NCBI RefSeq assembly: GCF_014202225.1
Contig: NZ_JACHGE010000008.1
Span: forward strand, 155,855-219,854
Source: Algibacter amylolyticus
GTDB taxonomy: Bacteria > Bacteroidota > Bacteroidia > Flavobacteriales > Flavobacteriaceae
DNA: 64,000 nucleotides
Direction: 5' to 3'
The position numbers were made by a program, and so were the translations under genes. The notes below the pieces were generated by a model that worked only from the letters and a program-made list of their open reading frames with translations, was not told the DNA's origin and ran no database searches. Below are positions 45,480 through 53,391 of the stretch, piece by piece. Each line of letters opens with the position of its first letter. Position 1 is the stretch's first letter.

Positions 45480-47744
45480 ATGAATAGACTAATTAAGCCT
45501 ACTATAATTACTGCGTTATTACTAGTTGGGTTTGGTTGTAATACAACTAAAAGTACTTCTACAAATAATTATTCTACTGTGGTAGAGTCTCCTTTTAATG
45601 CTAAAATAGACTCATTAATGAGTTTAATGACACTAAAAGAAAAAATAGGACAAACAGTAATGTACAGTGGCGATTTAACGGTTACTGGTCCAGTTGTGAG
45701 TAACAACAATCAAAAGTATGTTAAAGAAGGTGCTGTTGGCGCTATGCTTAATGTGTTTTCGGCAAAAGCAACTAGAGATTTACAAAAACTAGCAGTCGAA
45801 GAAACCCGTTTAGGTATTCCGTTATTGTTTGGCTACGATGTTATTCATGGCTATAAAACTATTTTCCCTATTAATTTAGGATTAGCAGCAAGTTGGGATT
45901 TAGAAGATATTAAAAAAGGCTCGCGAATTGCAGCACAAGAAGCCTCGGCAGTTGGTATTCACTGGACGTTTGCTCCAATGGTAGATATTAGTAGAGACCC
46001 ACGTTGGGGAAGAATTTCAGAAAGTGCTGGTGAAGATGTGTATCTAGCTAGTAAAATTGGTAAAGCGTATGTTCAGGGTTTTCAAGGCGACGATCTATCT
46101 AAACATAACACCATTTTAGCCTGCGCAAAACACTTTGTTGGTTATGGAGCGGCTCAAGCAGGGCGCGATTATCATACCGTAAATATGGGGCAAGATGAAC
46201 TTTGGAATGTTTATTTTCCGCCGTTTAAAGCTACCGTTGATGCGGGTGTAGAAACATTTATGACAGCCTTTAACGAACTTAACGGTATTCCTGCAACAGG
46301 TAACAAATACATTTTTAGAGATGTTTTAAGAGATGAGTGGGGCTTTAAAGGCTTTGTAGTTACCGATTATTTTGCAACCAATGAAATGGTAGTTCATGGT
46401 TATGCTAAAGACCGAAAAGAGGCTGCAAAATTAGCTATTGAAGCTGGTGTAGATCAAGATATGATGAGTAATGCTAACCATTTATACTTAGAAGAATTAG
46501 TAAATGAAGGCCAAGTGGATGTAGAACTTATAAACGATGCTTGCCGAAGAGTTTTACTAACCAAGTATAAGCTAGGTTTATTTGATGATCCTTATAGATA
46601 TAGTGATGCACAGCGCGAAAAGGAAGTTATTTACAAACCTGAGTTTTTAGAAGTCGCACGCAAATCGGCAGCTATGGCATCGGTATTGCTAAAAAACGAT
46701 AATAAATCACTTCCATTAGATAAAAATCAAACCATTGCACTTATAGGTCCATTAGCAAAAGATAAAGAAAACATTATTGGAAATTGGGCCGCCGAAGGCG
46801 ATAGAAAAGGAAAAGCTATTAGTGTGCATCAAGGTATACAGGAATATTTAAGCGATTCTAAGATTGTTTTCGCAAAAGGCTGTGAGATTGAAGGTGAAGA
46901 TGAAAGCGGTTTTAGTGAGGCTATTAATGCCGCTAAAAGAGCAGATAAAGTGGTAATGGTATTAGGTGAGGATTATGATATGAGTGGTGAGGCTGCCTCT
47001 AGAACCAATATAAAATTACCTGGTAGTCAAACCCAATTAATAAAAGCTATTAGAGAAGCGGTTCCTAACAAAAAAATAATTCTTGTTTTAATGAATGGTC
47101 GTCCATTAGATTTATCTGAAGAAGATATTTTAGCAGATGCTATCTTAGAAGCATGGTTTCCAGGAACTAGTGGTGGTTATGGTGTAGCCGATGTATTATT
47201 TGGAGCCTATAATCCTTCAGCTAAATTACCTGTAACGTTTCCTAGAAATGTAGGTCAAGTGCCTATTTATTATAATATGAAACGTGCCGGACGACCAATG
47301 AATCCCAATAATCCAAAAGAAGATTATACCTCTATTTATTTAGATTCACCAAACAGTCCGCTTTATCCATTTGGTCACGGTTTAAGTTATACAACGTACC
47401 AATATTCCGATATCACATTATCATCTAAAACTATTGGTTTTTCTGATACCTTATCGGTTTCGGCAACTATAACAAACACGGGAGATTATGATGGTCATGA
47501 AATTGTTCAACTGTATATACACGATAAAGTTGGAAGCCTTACTCGTCCTGTAAAAGAACTTAAAGGATTCAAAAAAGTCTTTATAAAGAAAGGCGAAAGT
47601 AAAACCGTAAATTTTGATTTAACCGTTGAAGATTTAAAGTATTACACTGCCGATATGAGTTTTAATGTAGAGCCTGGTGAATTTCAAATAGCTATAAAAG
47701 GATCTTCAGATTTCGATTTTAAACACAAATTTACATTGGAGTAA
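45480..47744 (+). CDS. GH3 beta-glucosidase (BglX-like), lipoprotein
   Basis: A 754-residue GH3 enzyme with lipobox (GFGC, Cys20). Segments: IDSLMSLMTLKEKIGQTVMY, RLGIPLLFGYDVIHGYKTIF, IHWTFAPMVDISRDPRWGRI, AKHFVGYGAAQAGRDYH, and the nucleophile D296 in FVVTDYFATNEM. The alpha/beta sandwich and Fn3-like C-terminal domain (GHEIVQLYIHDKVGSLTRPV) follow. The motif set is closer to periplasmic BglX-type beta-glucosidases than the GH3 at 22286. Co-occurrence with GH16 lichenase-type enzymes in the same run suggests it finishes beta-glucan oligosaccharides to glucose. Confidence 0.92.
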   Translation: MNRLIKPTIITALLLVGFGCNTTKSTSTNNYSTVVESPFNAKIDSLMSLMTLKEKIGQTVMYSGDLTVTGPVVSNNNQKYVKEGAVGAMLNVFSAKATRDLQKLAVEETRLGIPLLFGYDVIHGYKTIFPINLGLAASWDLEDIKKGSRIAAQEASAVGIHWTFAPMVDISRDPRWGRISESAGEDVYLASKIGKAYVQGFQGDDLSKHNTILACAKHFVGYGAAQAGRDYHTVNMGQDELWNVYFPPFKATVDAGVETFMTAFNELNGIPATGNKYIFRDVLRDEWGFKGFVVTDYFATNEMVVHGYAKDRKEAAKLAIEAGVDQDMMSNANHLYLEELVNEGQVDVELINDACRRVLLTKYKLGLFDDPYRYSDAQREKEVIYKPEFLEVARKSAAMASVLLKNDNKSLPLDKNQTIALIGPLAKDKENIIGNWAAEGDRKGKAISVHQGIQEYLSDSKIVFAKGCEIEGEDESGFSEAINAAKRADKVVMVLGEDYDMSGEAASRTNIKLPGSQTQLIKAIREAVPNKKIILVLMNGRPLDLSEEDILADAILEAWFPGTSGGYGVADVLFGAYNPSAKLPVTFPRNVGQVPIYYNMKRAGRPMNPNNPKEDYTSIYLDSPNSPLYPFGHGLSYTTYQYSDITLSSKTIGFSDTLSVSATITNTGDYDGHEIVQLYIHDKVGSLTRPVKELKGFKKVFIKKGESKTVNFDLTVEDLKYYTADMSFNVEPGEFQIAIKGSSDFDFKHKFTLE

Positions 47745-47803
47745 TTTATAAAACTAAGCGACTTTCAAAAAACAACACTTAACCTCAAATAAAAATAAAG
47801 ACT

Positions 47804-49132
47804 ATGTCAAATTCACAAAACAATTCAACTAAAAACAGCACTTTGGTTCCTATAATTATTATAGCCGGCCTTTTCTTTATTTTTGGATTTGTAACATGGA
47901 TTAATGGAGCGCTTATTCCTTTTATGAAAACCATAAATGAGCTTACAGATGCTCAGTCTTATTTGGTGGCATCGGCATCATATATATCGTTTGTGGTAAT
48001 GGCATTACCTGCGTCGTATATCTTAAATAAAATTGGATATAGAAAAGGCATGTCTTTAGGCTTAATCATTATGGGTATTGGCGCCTTAGTTTTTATTCCT
48101 GCGGCCGAAGCAAGAACATATTGGGTGTTTTTATTAGGTATTTTTATTCAGGGTGTTGGCATGACTTTATTACAAACCGCATCAAATCCATACATTACCA
48201 TTTTAGGACCAATAGAAAGTGGAGCAAAGCGTATTGCTATAATGGGTATTGCTAACAAAACAGCAGGAGCATTAGGTTCATTAATTTTTGGAGCCTTATT
48301 ATTATCAGGTATAGATAAAGTAAAAGAACAACTAGGAACAGCAACAGCCGAAGAAAAAGGAGTTTTACTAGATACTATGGCCGATAGTGTTTTTATGCCT
48401 TACTTAATAATGGCAATAGTATTATTTGTTTTAGGTGTGTTAATTAGAAAAGCACCGCTTCCAGATGTGGAGGCTGAAGAACCAGAAGTAACCGCACCGG
48501 GTAAAAGTACTAAAACTAACATTTTTCAATTTCCCCACTTGTGGTTAGGGGTTTTAGCTTTATTTGTGTACGTTGGAGCAGAAGTTATTGCGGGAGATAC
48601 TATTATCTCTTACGGAATTTCACTAGGGTTTACAGGAGAAGAAGCAAAATATTTTACAACTTACACGCTAATGGCAATGGTAGCAACCTATGCCTTGGGT
48701 GTGTTTTTAATACCTAAATATGTTAAACAAAAAACAGCTTTAATTACTAGTGCTGTTTTAGGGATTATTTTTAGTCTCTGTATTTTAAATACAACAGGTT
48801 TTACTTCCATAATGTTTGTGGCAGCTCTTGGGGTAGCCAACGCATTAGTATGGCCTGCTATTTGGCCTTTAACCTTAGATGGCTTAGGCAAGTTTACCAA
48901 AACAGCTTCCGCGTTACTTATTATGGCTATTTCTGGTGGAGCCATTATACCACCTCTATACGGTAGAATTGTAGATGCCAATACCCAAGAATTAATGGCA
49001 GAAGGTGTGCAAAATTCCGACGCCATAGCAACAGCAGCAACCAGTAGCTATTGGATTCTTATTCCTTGTTATGCTATCATTCTGTTTTTTGCGGTTTGGG
49101 GACATAAATTTAAAAGTTGGAGTAAAAACTAA
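47804..49132 (+). CDS. Sugar MFS transporter of the FucP/NagP/GluP type
   Basis: A 442-residue inner-membrane protein with about 12 hydrophobic segments, beginning with VPIIIIAGLFFIFGFVTWIN. Family features include FGFVTWINGALIPFMK, a motif-A-like LNKIGYRKGMSLG, and GVGMTLLQTASNPYITILGP. These mark the fucose/glucose-galactose/GlcNAc:H+ symporter group. The neighbouring GH20 and NagB/PIG-L genes favour N-acetylglucosamine, and GH3/GH16 favour glucose; both sugars are known substrates within the group. It lies 59 bases after GH3 and 41 before nagB. Confidence 0.88.
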   Translation: MSNSQNNSTKNSTLVPIIIIAGLFFIFGFVTWINGALIPFMKTINELTDAQSYLVASASYISFVVMALPASYILNKIGYRKGMSLGLIIMGIGALVFIPAAEARTYWVFLLGIFIQGVGMTLLQTASNPYITILGPIESGAKRIAIMGIANKTAGALGSLIFGALLLSGIDKVKEQLGTATAEEKGVLLDTMADSVFMPYLIMAIVLFVLGVLIRKAPLPDVEAEEPEVTAPGKSTKTNIFQFPHLWLGVLALFVYVGAEVIAGDTIISYGISLGFTGEEAKYFTTYTLMAMVATYALGVFLIPKYVKQKTALITSAVLGIIFSLCILNTTGFTSIMFVAALGVANALVWPAIWPLTLDGLGKFTKTASALLIMAISGGAIIPPLYGRIVDANTQELMAEGVQNSDAIATAATSSYWILIPCYAIILFFAVWGHKFKSWSKN

Positions 49133-49173
49133 AATAAAAAATTAAAGCAGTAGTAACTATAAAGAAAAAAAAC

Positions 49174-51102
49174 ATGTTAAAAAGTAATATAGACAAAGCA
49201 ACAGGTTTCGAAAAACGATTTGAAAATATAGGCACTTTAGTTTATGAAAGTTCAACAGAGGCTTCAAAAGCAGTTGCTAAAGAAATTGCGGCTTTAATAC
49301 GCGTAAAACAAACTCAAAAACAGCCTTGTATATTGGGTTTAGCGACAGGGTCTTCTCCAAAAGGTCTGTATGCAGAATTGGTGCGTTTACATAAAGAAGA
49401 GGGTTTAAGTTTTAAAAATGTAATATCATTTAATTTAGATGAATATTACCCAATGGAACCAGACTCTGTAAACAGTTATGTTCGTTTTATGAAAGAACAA
49501 TTATTTAATCATGTCGATATTTTGCCGGAAAATTATCATGTGCCAGACGGTTTATTATCCAAAGAAGATATAGCCAATTATTGTGATGCTTACGAGGCAA
49601 AAATAGAAGCTTTAGGAGGTATCGATTTACAGGTTTTAGGTATTGGAGGTAACGGACATATTGGTTTTAACGAATCTGGATCTTTACAGAATTCTAAAAC
49701 ACGTTTAGTAGCTCTAGATCATATTACTAGAGTAGCAGCAAGTGGCGATTTTTCAGGATTAGAGAACACACCAAGAACAGCAATTACTTTAGGTGTTAAA
49801 AAAATAATGGAGGCTAAAAGAGTTATTCTTTTGGCATGGGGAGAAAGAAAGTCTAATATCATTAAAGTTTCAACAGAAGGTGAAGTAACTAGCCAAGTGC
49901 CAGCATCTTATTTGCAAGAGCACAATAATGCAACTTTTATTTTAGATCAGGCAGCAGCTTCAAAACTTACTAGAATAAACAAACCATGGTTAGTTGAAAA
50001 AATTGAGTGGACCGATAAACTCATTAGAAAAGCGGTTTTAAATTTAGCTTTAGATTTAAAGAAGCCTATTTTAATGCTTACCGATGCCGATTATATTGAA
50101 AGTGGTATGAGTGATTTATTAGCAGACTCTGGACCGGCTTACGATATTAATATTAAAATATTTAACAGGCTACAAAATACTATTACAGGTTGGCCAGGTG
50201 GTAAACCAAATGCAGACGATAGTAAACGACCAGAACGTGCAGAGCCAGCAAAAAAACGTGTTTTAATTTTTAGTCCACACCCAGATGACGATATCATTAG
50301 TATGGGAGGCACTTTTAAAAGATTGCATGAGCAAGGTCACGAAGTACATGTAGGCTATCAAACATCAGGAAATATTGCTGTAGCAGATGATGAGGCTCTG
50401 CGTTTTGCAAGTTTTGTTTGCGATTTCAATGATAAATTTGGAATATCAAACACAGAAGCAGAATCTATTTATAAAAAAGCAGCTCAATTTTTAAAGAATA
50501 AAAAATCTAGCGAAATTGATACGCCAGAAGTTAGATATATTAAAGGATTAATTAGAAAAGGAGAAGCAAGAGCGACATGTCATTTTATTGGTATTCCAGA
50601 TGAACAAATACATTTTATGGAATTGCCTTTCTATGAAACTGGCGCTATAAAGAAAAATCCAATTGGTATAGGTGATGTAAAGATAACAGTCGATTTAATT
50701 GATAAAATTAAGCCACATCAAATATTCGCAGCGGGCGATTTAGCCGATCCACACGGCACTCATAAAGTGTGTTTAGACACTATTTTTGCGGCTGTAAGAG
50801 AGTTAAAGCCTAAAAAGTATATGAAAGATTGTTGGGTTTGGTTATACAGAGGTGCATGGCAAGAATGGGGTATCGATGAAATAGAAATGGCAGTGCCAAT
50901 GGGACCAGACCAAGTTTTAGAAAAACGAAAAGGAATTTTTAAACATCAATCTCAAAAAGATGGTGTTGTATTTCAAGGCACAGATAGTAGAGAGTTTTGG
51001 CAACGTGCAGAAGATAGAAACAAGGAAACAGCCGATTTATATGATGACCTAGGTTTATCACATTATGCAGCCATGGAGGCTTTTGTAAGATGGCATTATT
51101 AA
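49174..51102 (+). CDS. nagB: Glucosamine-6-phosphate deaminase fused to a PIG-L/LmbE-type deacetylase
   Basis: A 642-residue two-domain protein. Residues 1-265 are NagB: LGLATGSSPKGLYAELVRLH, VISFNLDEYYPM, LGIGGNGHIGFNESGS and RVAASGDFSGLENTPRTAIT. Residues about 350-640 are a PIG-L/LmbE N-acetylglucosaminyl deacetylase-like domain with the metal motif FSPHPDDDIISMGG and a later DLADPHGTHKVC. This long form is common in Bacteroidota. The first domain turns glucosamine 6-phosphate into fructose 6-phosphate; the second may supply it by deacetylating GlcNAc 6-phosphate, which is inference. No separate nagA is seen in the window. Confidence 0.9.
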   Translation: MLKSNIDKATGFEKRFENIGTLVYESSTEASKAVAKEIAALIRVKQTQKQPCILGLATGSSPKGLYAELVRLHKEEGLSFKNVISFNLDEYYPMEPDSVNSYVRFMKEQLFNHVDILPENYHVPDGLLSKEDIANYCDAYEAKIEALGGIDLQVLGIGGNGHIGFNESGSLQNSKTRLVALDHITRVAASGDFSGLENTPRTAITLGVKKIMEAKRVILLAWGERKSNIIKVSTEGEVTSQVPASYLQEHNNATFILDQAAASKLTRINKPWLVEKIEWTDKLIRKAVLNLALDLKKPILMLTDADYIESGMSDLLADSGPAYDINIKIFNRLQNTITGWPGGKPNADDSKRPERAEPAKKRVLIFSPHPDDDIISMGGTFKRLHEQGHEVHVGYQTSGNIAVADDEALRFASFVCDFNDKFGISNTEAESIYKKAAQFLKNKKSSEIDTPEVRYIKGLIRKGEARATCHFIGIPDEQIHFMELPFYETGAIKKNPIGIGDVKITVDLIDKIKPHQIFAAGDLADPHGTHKVCLDTIFAAVRELKPKKYMKDCWVWLYRGAWQEWGIDEIEMAVPMGPDQVLEKRKGIFKHQSQKDGVVFQGTDSREFWQRAEDRNKETADLYDDLGLSHYAAMEAFVRWHY

Positions 51103-51122
51103 TTCGTTAAACGTGATTTGAA

Positions 51123-51479
51123 ATGAATTCATTAGAAATCAAATTGGAAAAAAATATAGAAATTTTTAGCGAACATGTATATCTCTTTAAACACAAAGAA
51201 GTGGTAGAGATTAACACGAAAGCTACTTATAATAAATTTATTAATTGGGTTTCGGGTGAGTTTGATTTATTCATAAAAAATGAATCAGAATTTCTAAAAG
51301 TATATTTTCCAAATGGTTGGTTTAGCATTAAAAATTTTAAGGGCGAAAACAATCAGGAAGTTATAGAGATAAAGGTTGAAGGTAAGTCTGAAAAGGCTTG
51401 CAAAGAAGTTGTAAAGCAACTTAATAGTGTTTTTAATCATGTGCTTCGTTTTAGCCAACTTTATGAAATTAAGGCTTAG
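51123..51479 (+). CDS. Conserved-looking hypothetical protein, 118 residues
   Basis: Not recognised. It starts MNSLEIKLEKNIEIFSEHVY, has no signal peptide or membrane segment, and is rich in charged residues with an alternating strand-like pattern (FDLFIKNESEFLKVYFPNGW) and a C-terminal helix (SEKACKEVVKQLNSVFNHVL). The gene lies 20 bases after the NagB/PIG-L gene and 55 before GH16, in the same direction, so it belongs to the same transcript and is probably cytoplasmic. Codon use resembles its neighbours. Function unknown. Confidence 0.65.
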   Translation: MNSLEIKLEKNIEIFSEHVYLFKHKEVVEINTKATYNKFINWVSGEFDLFIKNESEFLKVYFPNGWFSIKNFKGENNQEVIEIKVEGKSEKACKEVVKQLNSVFNHVLRFSQLYEIKA

Positions 51480-51534
51480 AATGAGTTAATAAGATTTGAT
51501 TTCTTAAATCAGAATTATAAGAAGTAAATTTAAT

Positions 51535-52290
51535 ATGAAAAAAACAGTATTAACATTAGCATTACTGCTGTTTTTTGCATTCTTATTTGCTCAAAAACCT
51601 TATAAAGGAGGCGAGGTTTTTTCCAAAGAAAAAGTGTTATACGGGAAATTTGAAATGCGTATGAAAATGATAAAAGGTAGTGGTATGCTATCTACGTTTT
51701 ATACCATTGAACATAATTCTGTTGAAAAGGATTATTGGGCAGAAATTGATATTGAAGTATTGGGTAAAAATAATGCTCAAATAATGTCCACAAATGTATT
51801 TACTAATGGTTTAAATGGTGATTTAAATCATAGCGCACAAGAAGTGAACCTTGAATATTCATTAGCCGATAATTTTCATATTTATACTTTAGAGTGGACA
51901 CCAGATTATATTGCTTGGTTTATTGATGGTGTAGAATATAGAAGGAAAACGGGCAATGTGGTAAAACACATGAATGTCCCACAAAGCTATAGGTTTAACG
52001 CATGGATATCTTCCACACCAGAATGGGTAGGCATTATTAACGAAAAGGCTATGCCTGCTTATCAATATGTGGATTGGCTAGAATATTACAGTTTTAACAA
52101 ATCTACGCATGAGTTTACTAAGCAATGGCGTGATGATTTTTATTGGTTTAACCCAATACGTTGGACAAAAGGCTATTGGACTTTTGATGGTAATGAGGTT
52201 GATTTTAGAGCTGAAAACGTGTATACAGAAAACGGAAATTTAGTTTTATCCATAACCAATCGAAAACAGTCATTAAGCATATTTGAGTAA
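51535..52290 (+). CDS. Circularly permuted GH16 beta-glucanase (Fibrobacter lichenase type), short form
   Basis: A 251-residue exported protein (signal peptide ends AFLFAQ). The catalytic motif WAEIDIEVLGKN places E70 and E74 as nucleophile and acid/base with D72 between. The chain starts at KPYKGGEVFSKEKVLYGKFE, which in ordinary GH16 lies mid-domain; the strands normally at the N-terminus (DDFYWFNPIRWTKGYWTFDG, then NEVDFRAENVY) come last. This is the arrangement of the naturally permuted 1,3-1,4-beta-glucanase of Fibrobacter succinogenes, which it resembles throughout. It likely cuts mixed-linkage beta-glucan. No T9SS tail, unlike the copy that follows. Confidence 0.85.
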   Translation: MKKTVLTLALLLFFAFLFAQKPYKGGEVFSKEKVLYGKFEMRMKMIKGSGMLSTFYTIEHNSVEKDYWAEIDIEVLGKNNAQIMSTNVFTNGLNGDLNHSAQEVNLEYSLADNFHIYTLEWTPDYIAWFIDGVEYRRKTGNVVKHMNVPQSYRFNAWISSTPEWVGIINEKAMPAYQYVDWLEYYSFNKSTHEFTKQWRDDFYWFNPIRWTKGYWTFDGNEVDFRAENVYTENGNLVLSITNRKQSLSIFE

Positions 52291-52347
52291 TCCTTTTAAA
52301 AAAAACACTAATACTTGATTTTTAAAATCAATGAACTACAATTAACT

Positions 52348-53346
52348 ATGAAAAAAATAGCAGCATCATTTATATTTCTACTTGTTTTCACATCATTATA
52401 TGCACAAAAACCTTATAAAGGTGCCGAGGTATATTCGAAAGGAAAAGTGCTATACGGGAAATTTCAGATGCGAATGAAAATGATAAAAGGTAGTGGTATG
52501 TTATCTACCTTTTATACCATAGAGCATTACCCAGGAGGTTCAGATCCGTATTGGGCAGAGATTGATATAGAAGTGCTTGGTAGAAACAACGCAGAAATAA
52601 TGTCAACTAACTTATTTATTAATAACTCGAATGGAGATTTGAGCTATAGTGAACAGCAAATACCGCTTAATTATTCGTTGGCTGATGATTTTCACATTTT
52701 CACTATCGAATGGACTCCAAATTTTATTGCCTGGTTTATTGATGGTGTAGAACAAAGAAGACAAACAGGCGCGTATGTAGACCATATGAATAGAGCACAA
52801 GGCTACCGTTTTAACGCTTGGATATCTAGCAGTCCAGCTTGGGTAGGAGCAATAGATGAAGATGCAATGCCAGCCTATCAATATGTAGATTGGCTTGAAT
52901 ACTACAGCTATAATGGATCAACGCAAGATTTTACTAAGCAATGGCGTGATGATTTTAATAGTTTTGACGCCTCACGTTGGGCAAAAGCAGAATGGACGTT
53001 TAATGGTAACGAGGTCGATTTCGTAAAAGAAAACGCTTATATAGAAGATGGTAATTTAGTTTTAGCTATAACCAATCCTAATGCTTCTTTAAGTTTAACA
53101 GAAACCTCTATTCCACAGTCCTTTAATGCAAATTATTTGGCTGCTAATAATGAGATTGCAATTACAAGTTTAAACGCTGGTAATTATAATACGGTATTAT
53201 ATGATTTAACGGGAAAGGTTGTGTTTTTAAAAAAAATGAATACCTCTAAGTTTTCAATTCCTTGTTCAACCATTCAAAGTGGTTTATATATTATTCGTAT
53301 TAGTGATGAAGATAAAATGTTCAGAAAGAAAATCTTTGTAAGATAA
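52348..53346 (+). CDS. Circularly permuted GH16 beta-glucanase with T9SS sorting domain
   Basis: The start at 52348 begins a signal peptide (MKKIAASFIFLLVFTSLYAQ); the open frame starts 11 codons earlier. The 332-residue protein is a paralogue of the preceding gene: KPYKGAEVYSKGKVLYGKFQ, catalytic WAEIDIEVLGRN with E71 and E75, then the permuted C-terminal strands DDFNSFDASRWAKAEWTFNG. A T9SS-type tail of about 75 residues is added (ANNEIAITSLNAGNYNTVLY ... FRKKIFVR). It is therefore expected on the cell surface or outside, where it would make the first cuts in mixed-linkage beta-glucan, with the tailless copy acting elsewhere. Confidence 0.85.
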   Translation: MKKIAASFIFLLVFTSLYAQKPYKGAEVYSKGKVLYGKFQMRMKMIKGSGMLSTFYTIEHYPGGSDPYWAEIDIEVLGRNNAEIMSTNLFINNSNGDLSYSEQQIPLNYSLADDFHIFTIEWTPNFIAWFIDGVEQRRQTGAYVDHMNRAQGYRFNAWISSSPAWVGAIDEDAMPAYQYVDWLEYYSYNGSTQDFTKQWRDDFNSFDASRWAKAEWTFNGNEVDFVKENAYIEDGNLVLAITNPNASLSLTETSIPQSFNANYLAANNEIAITSLNAGNYNTVLYDLTGKVVFLKKMNTSKFSIPCSTIQSGLYIIRISDEDKMFRKKIFVR

Positions 53347-53391
53347 TCTGAAAAATTAAAGTAGATATTAACTAAACCTGAAGACAAAAAA

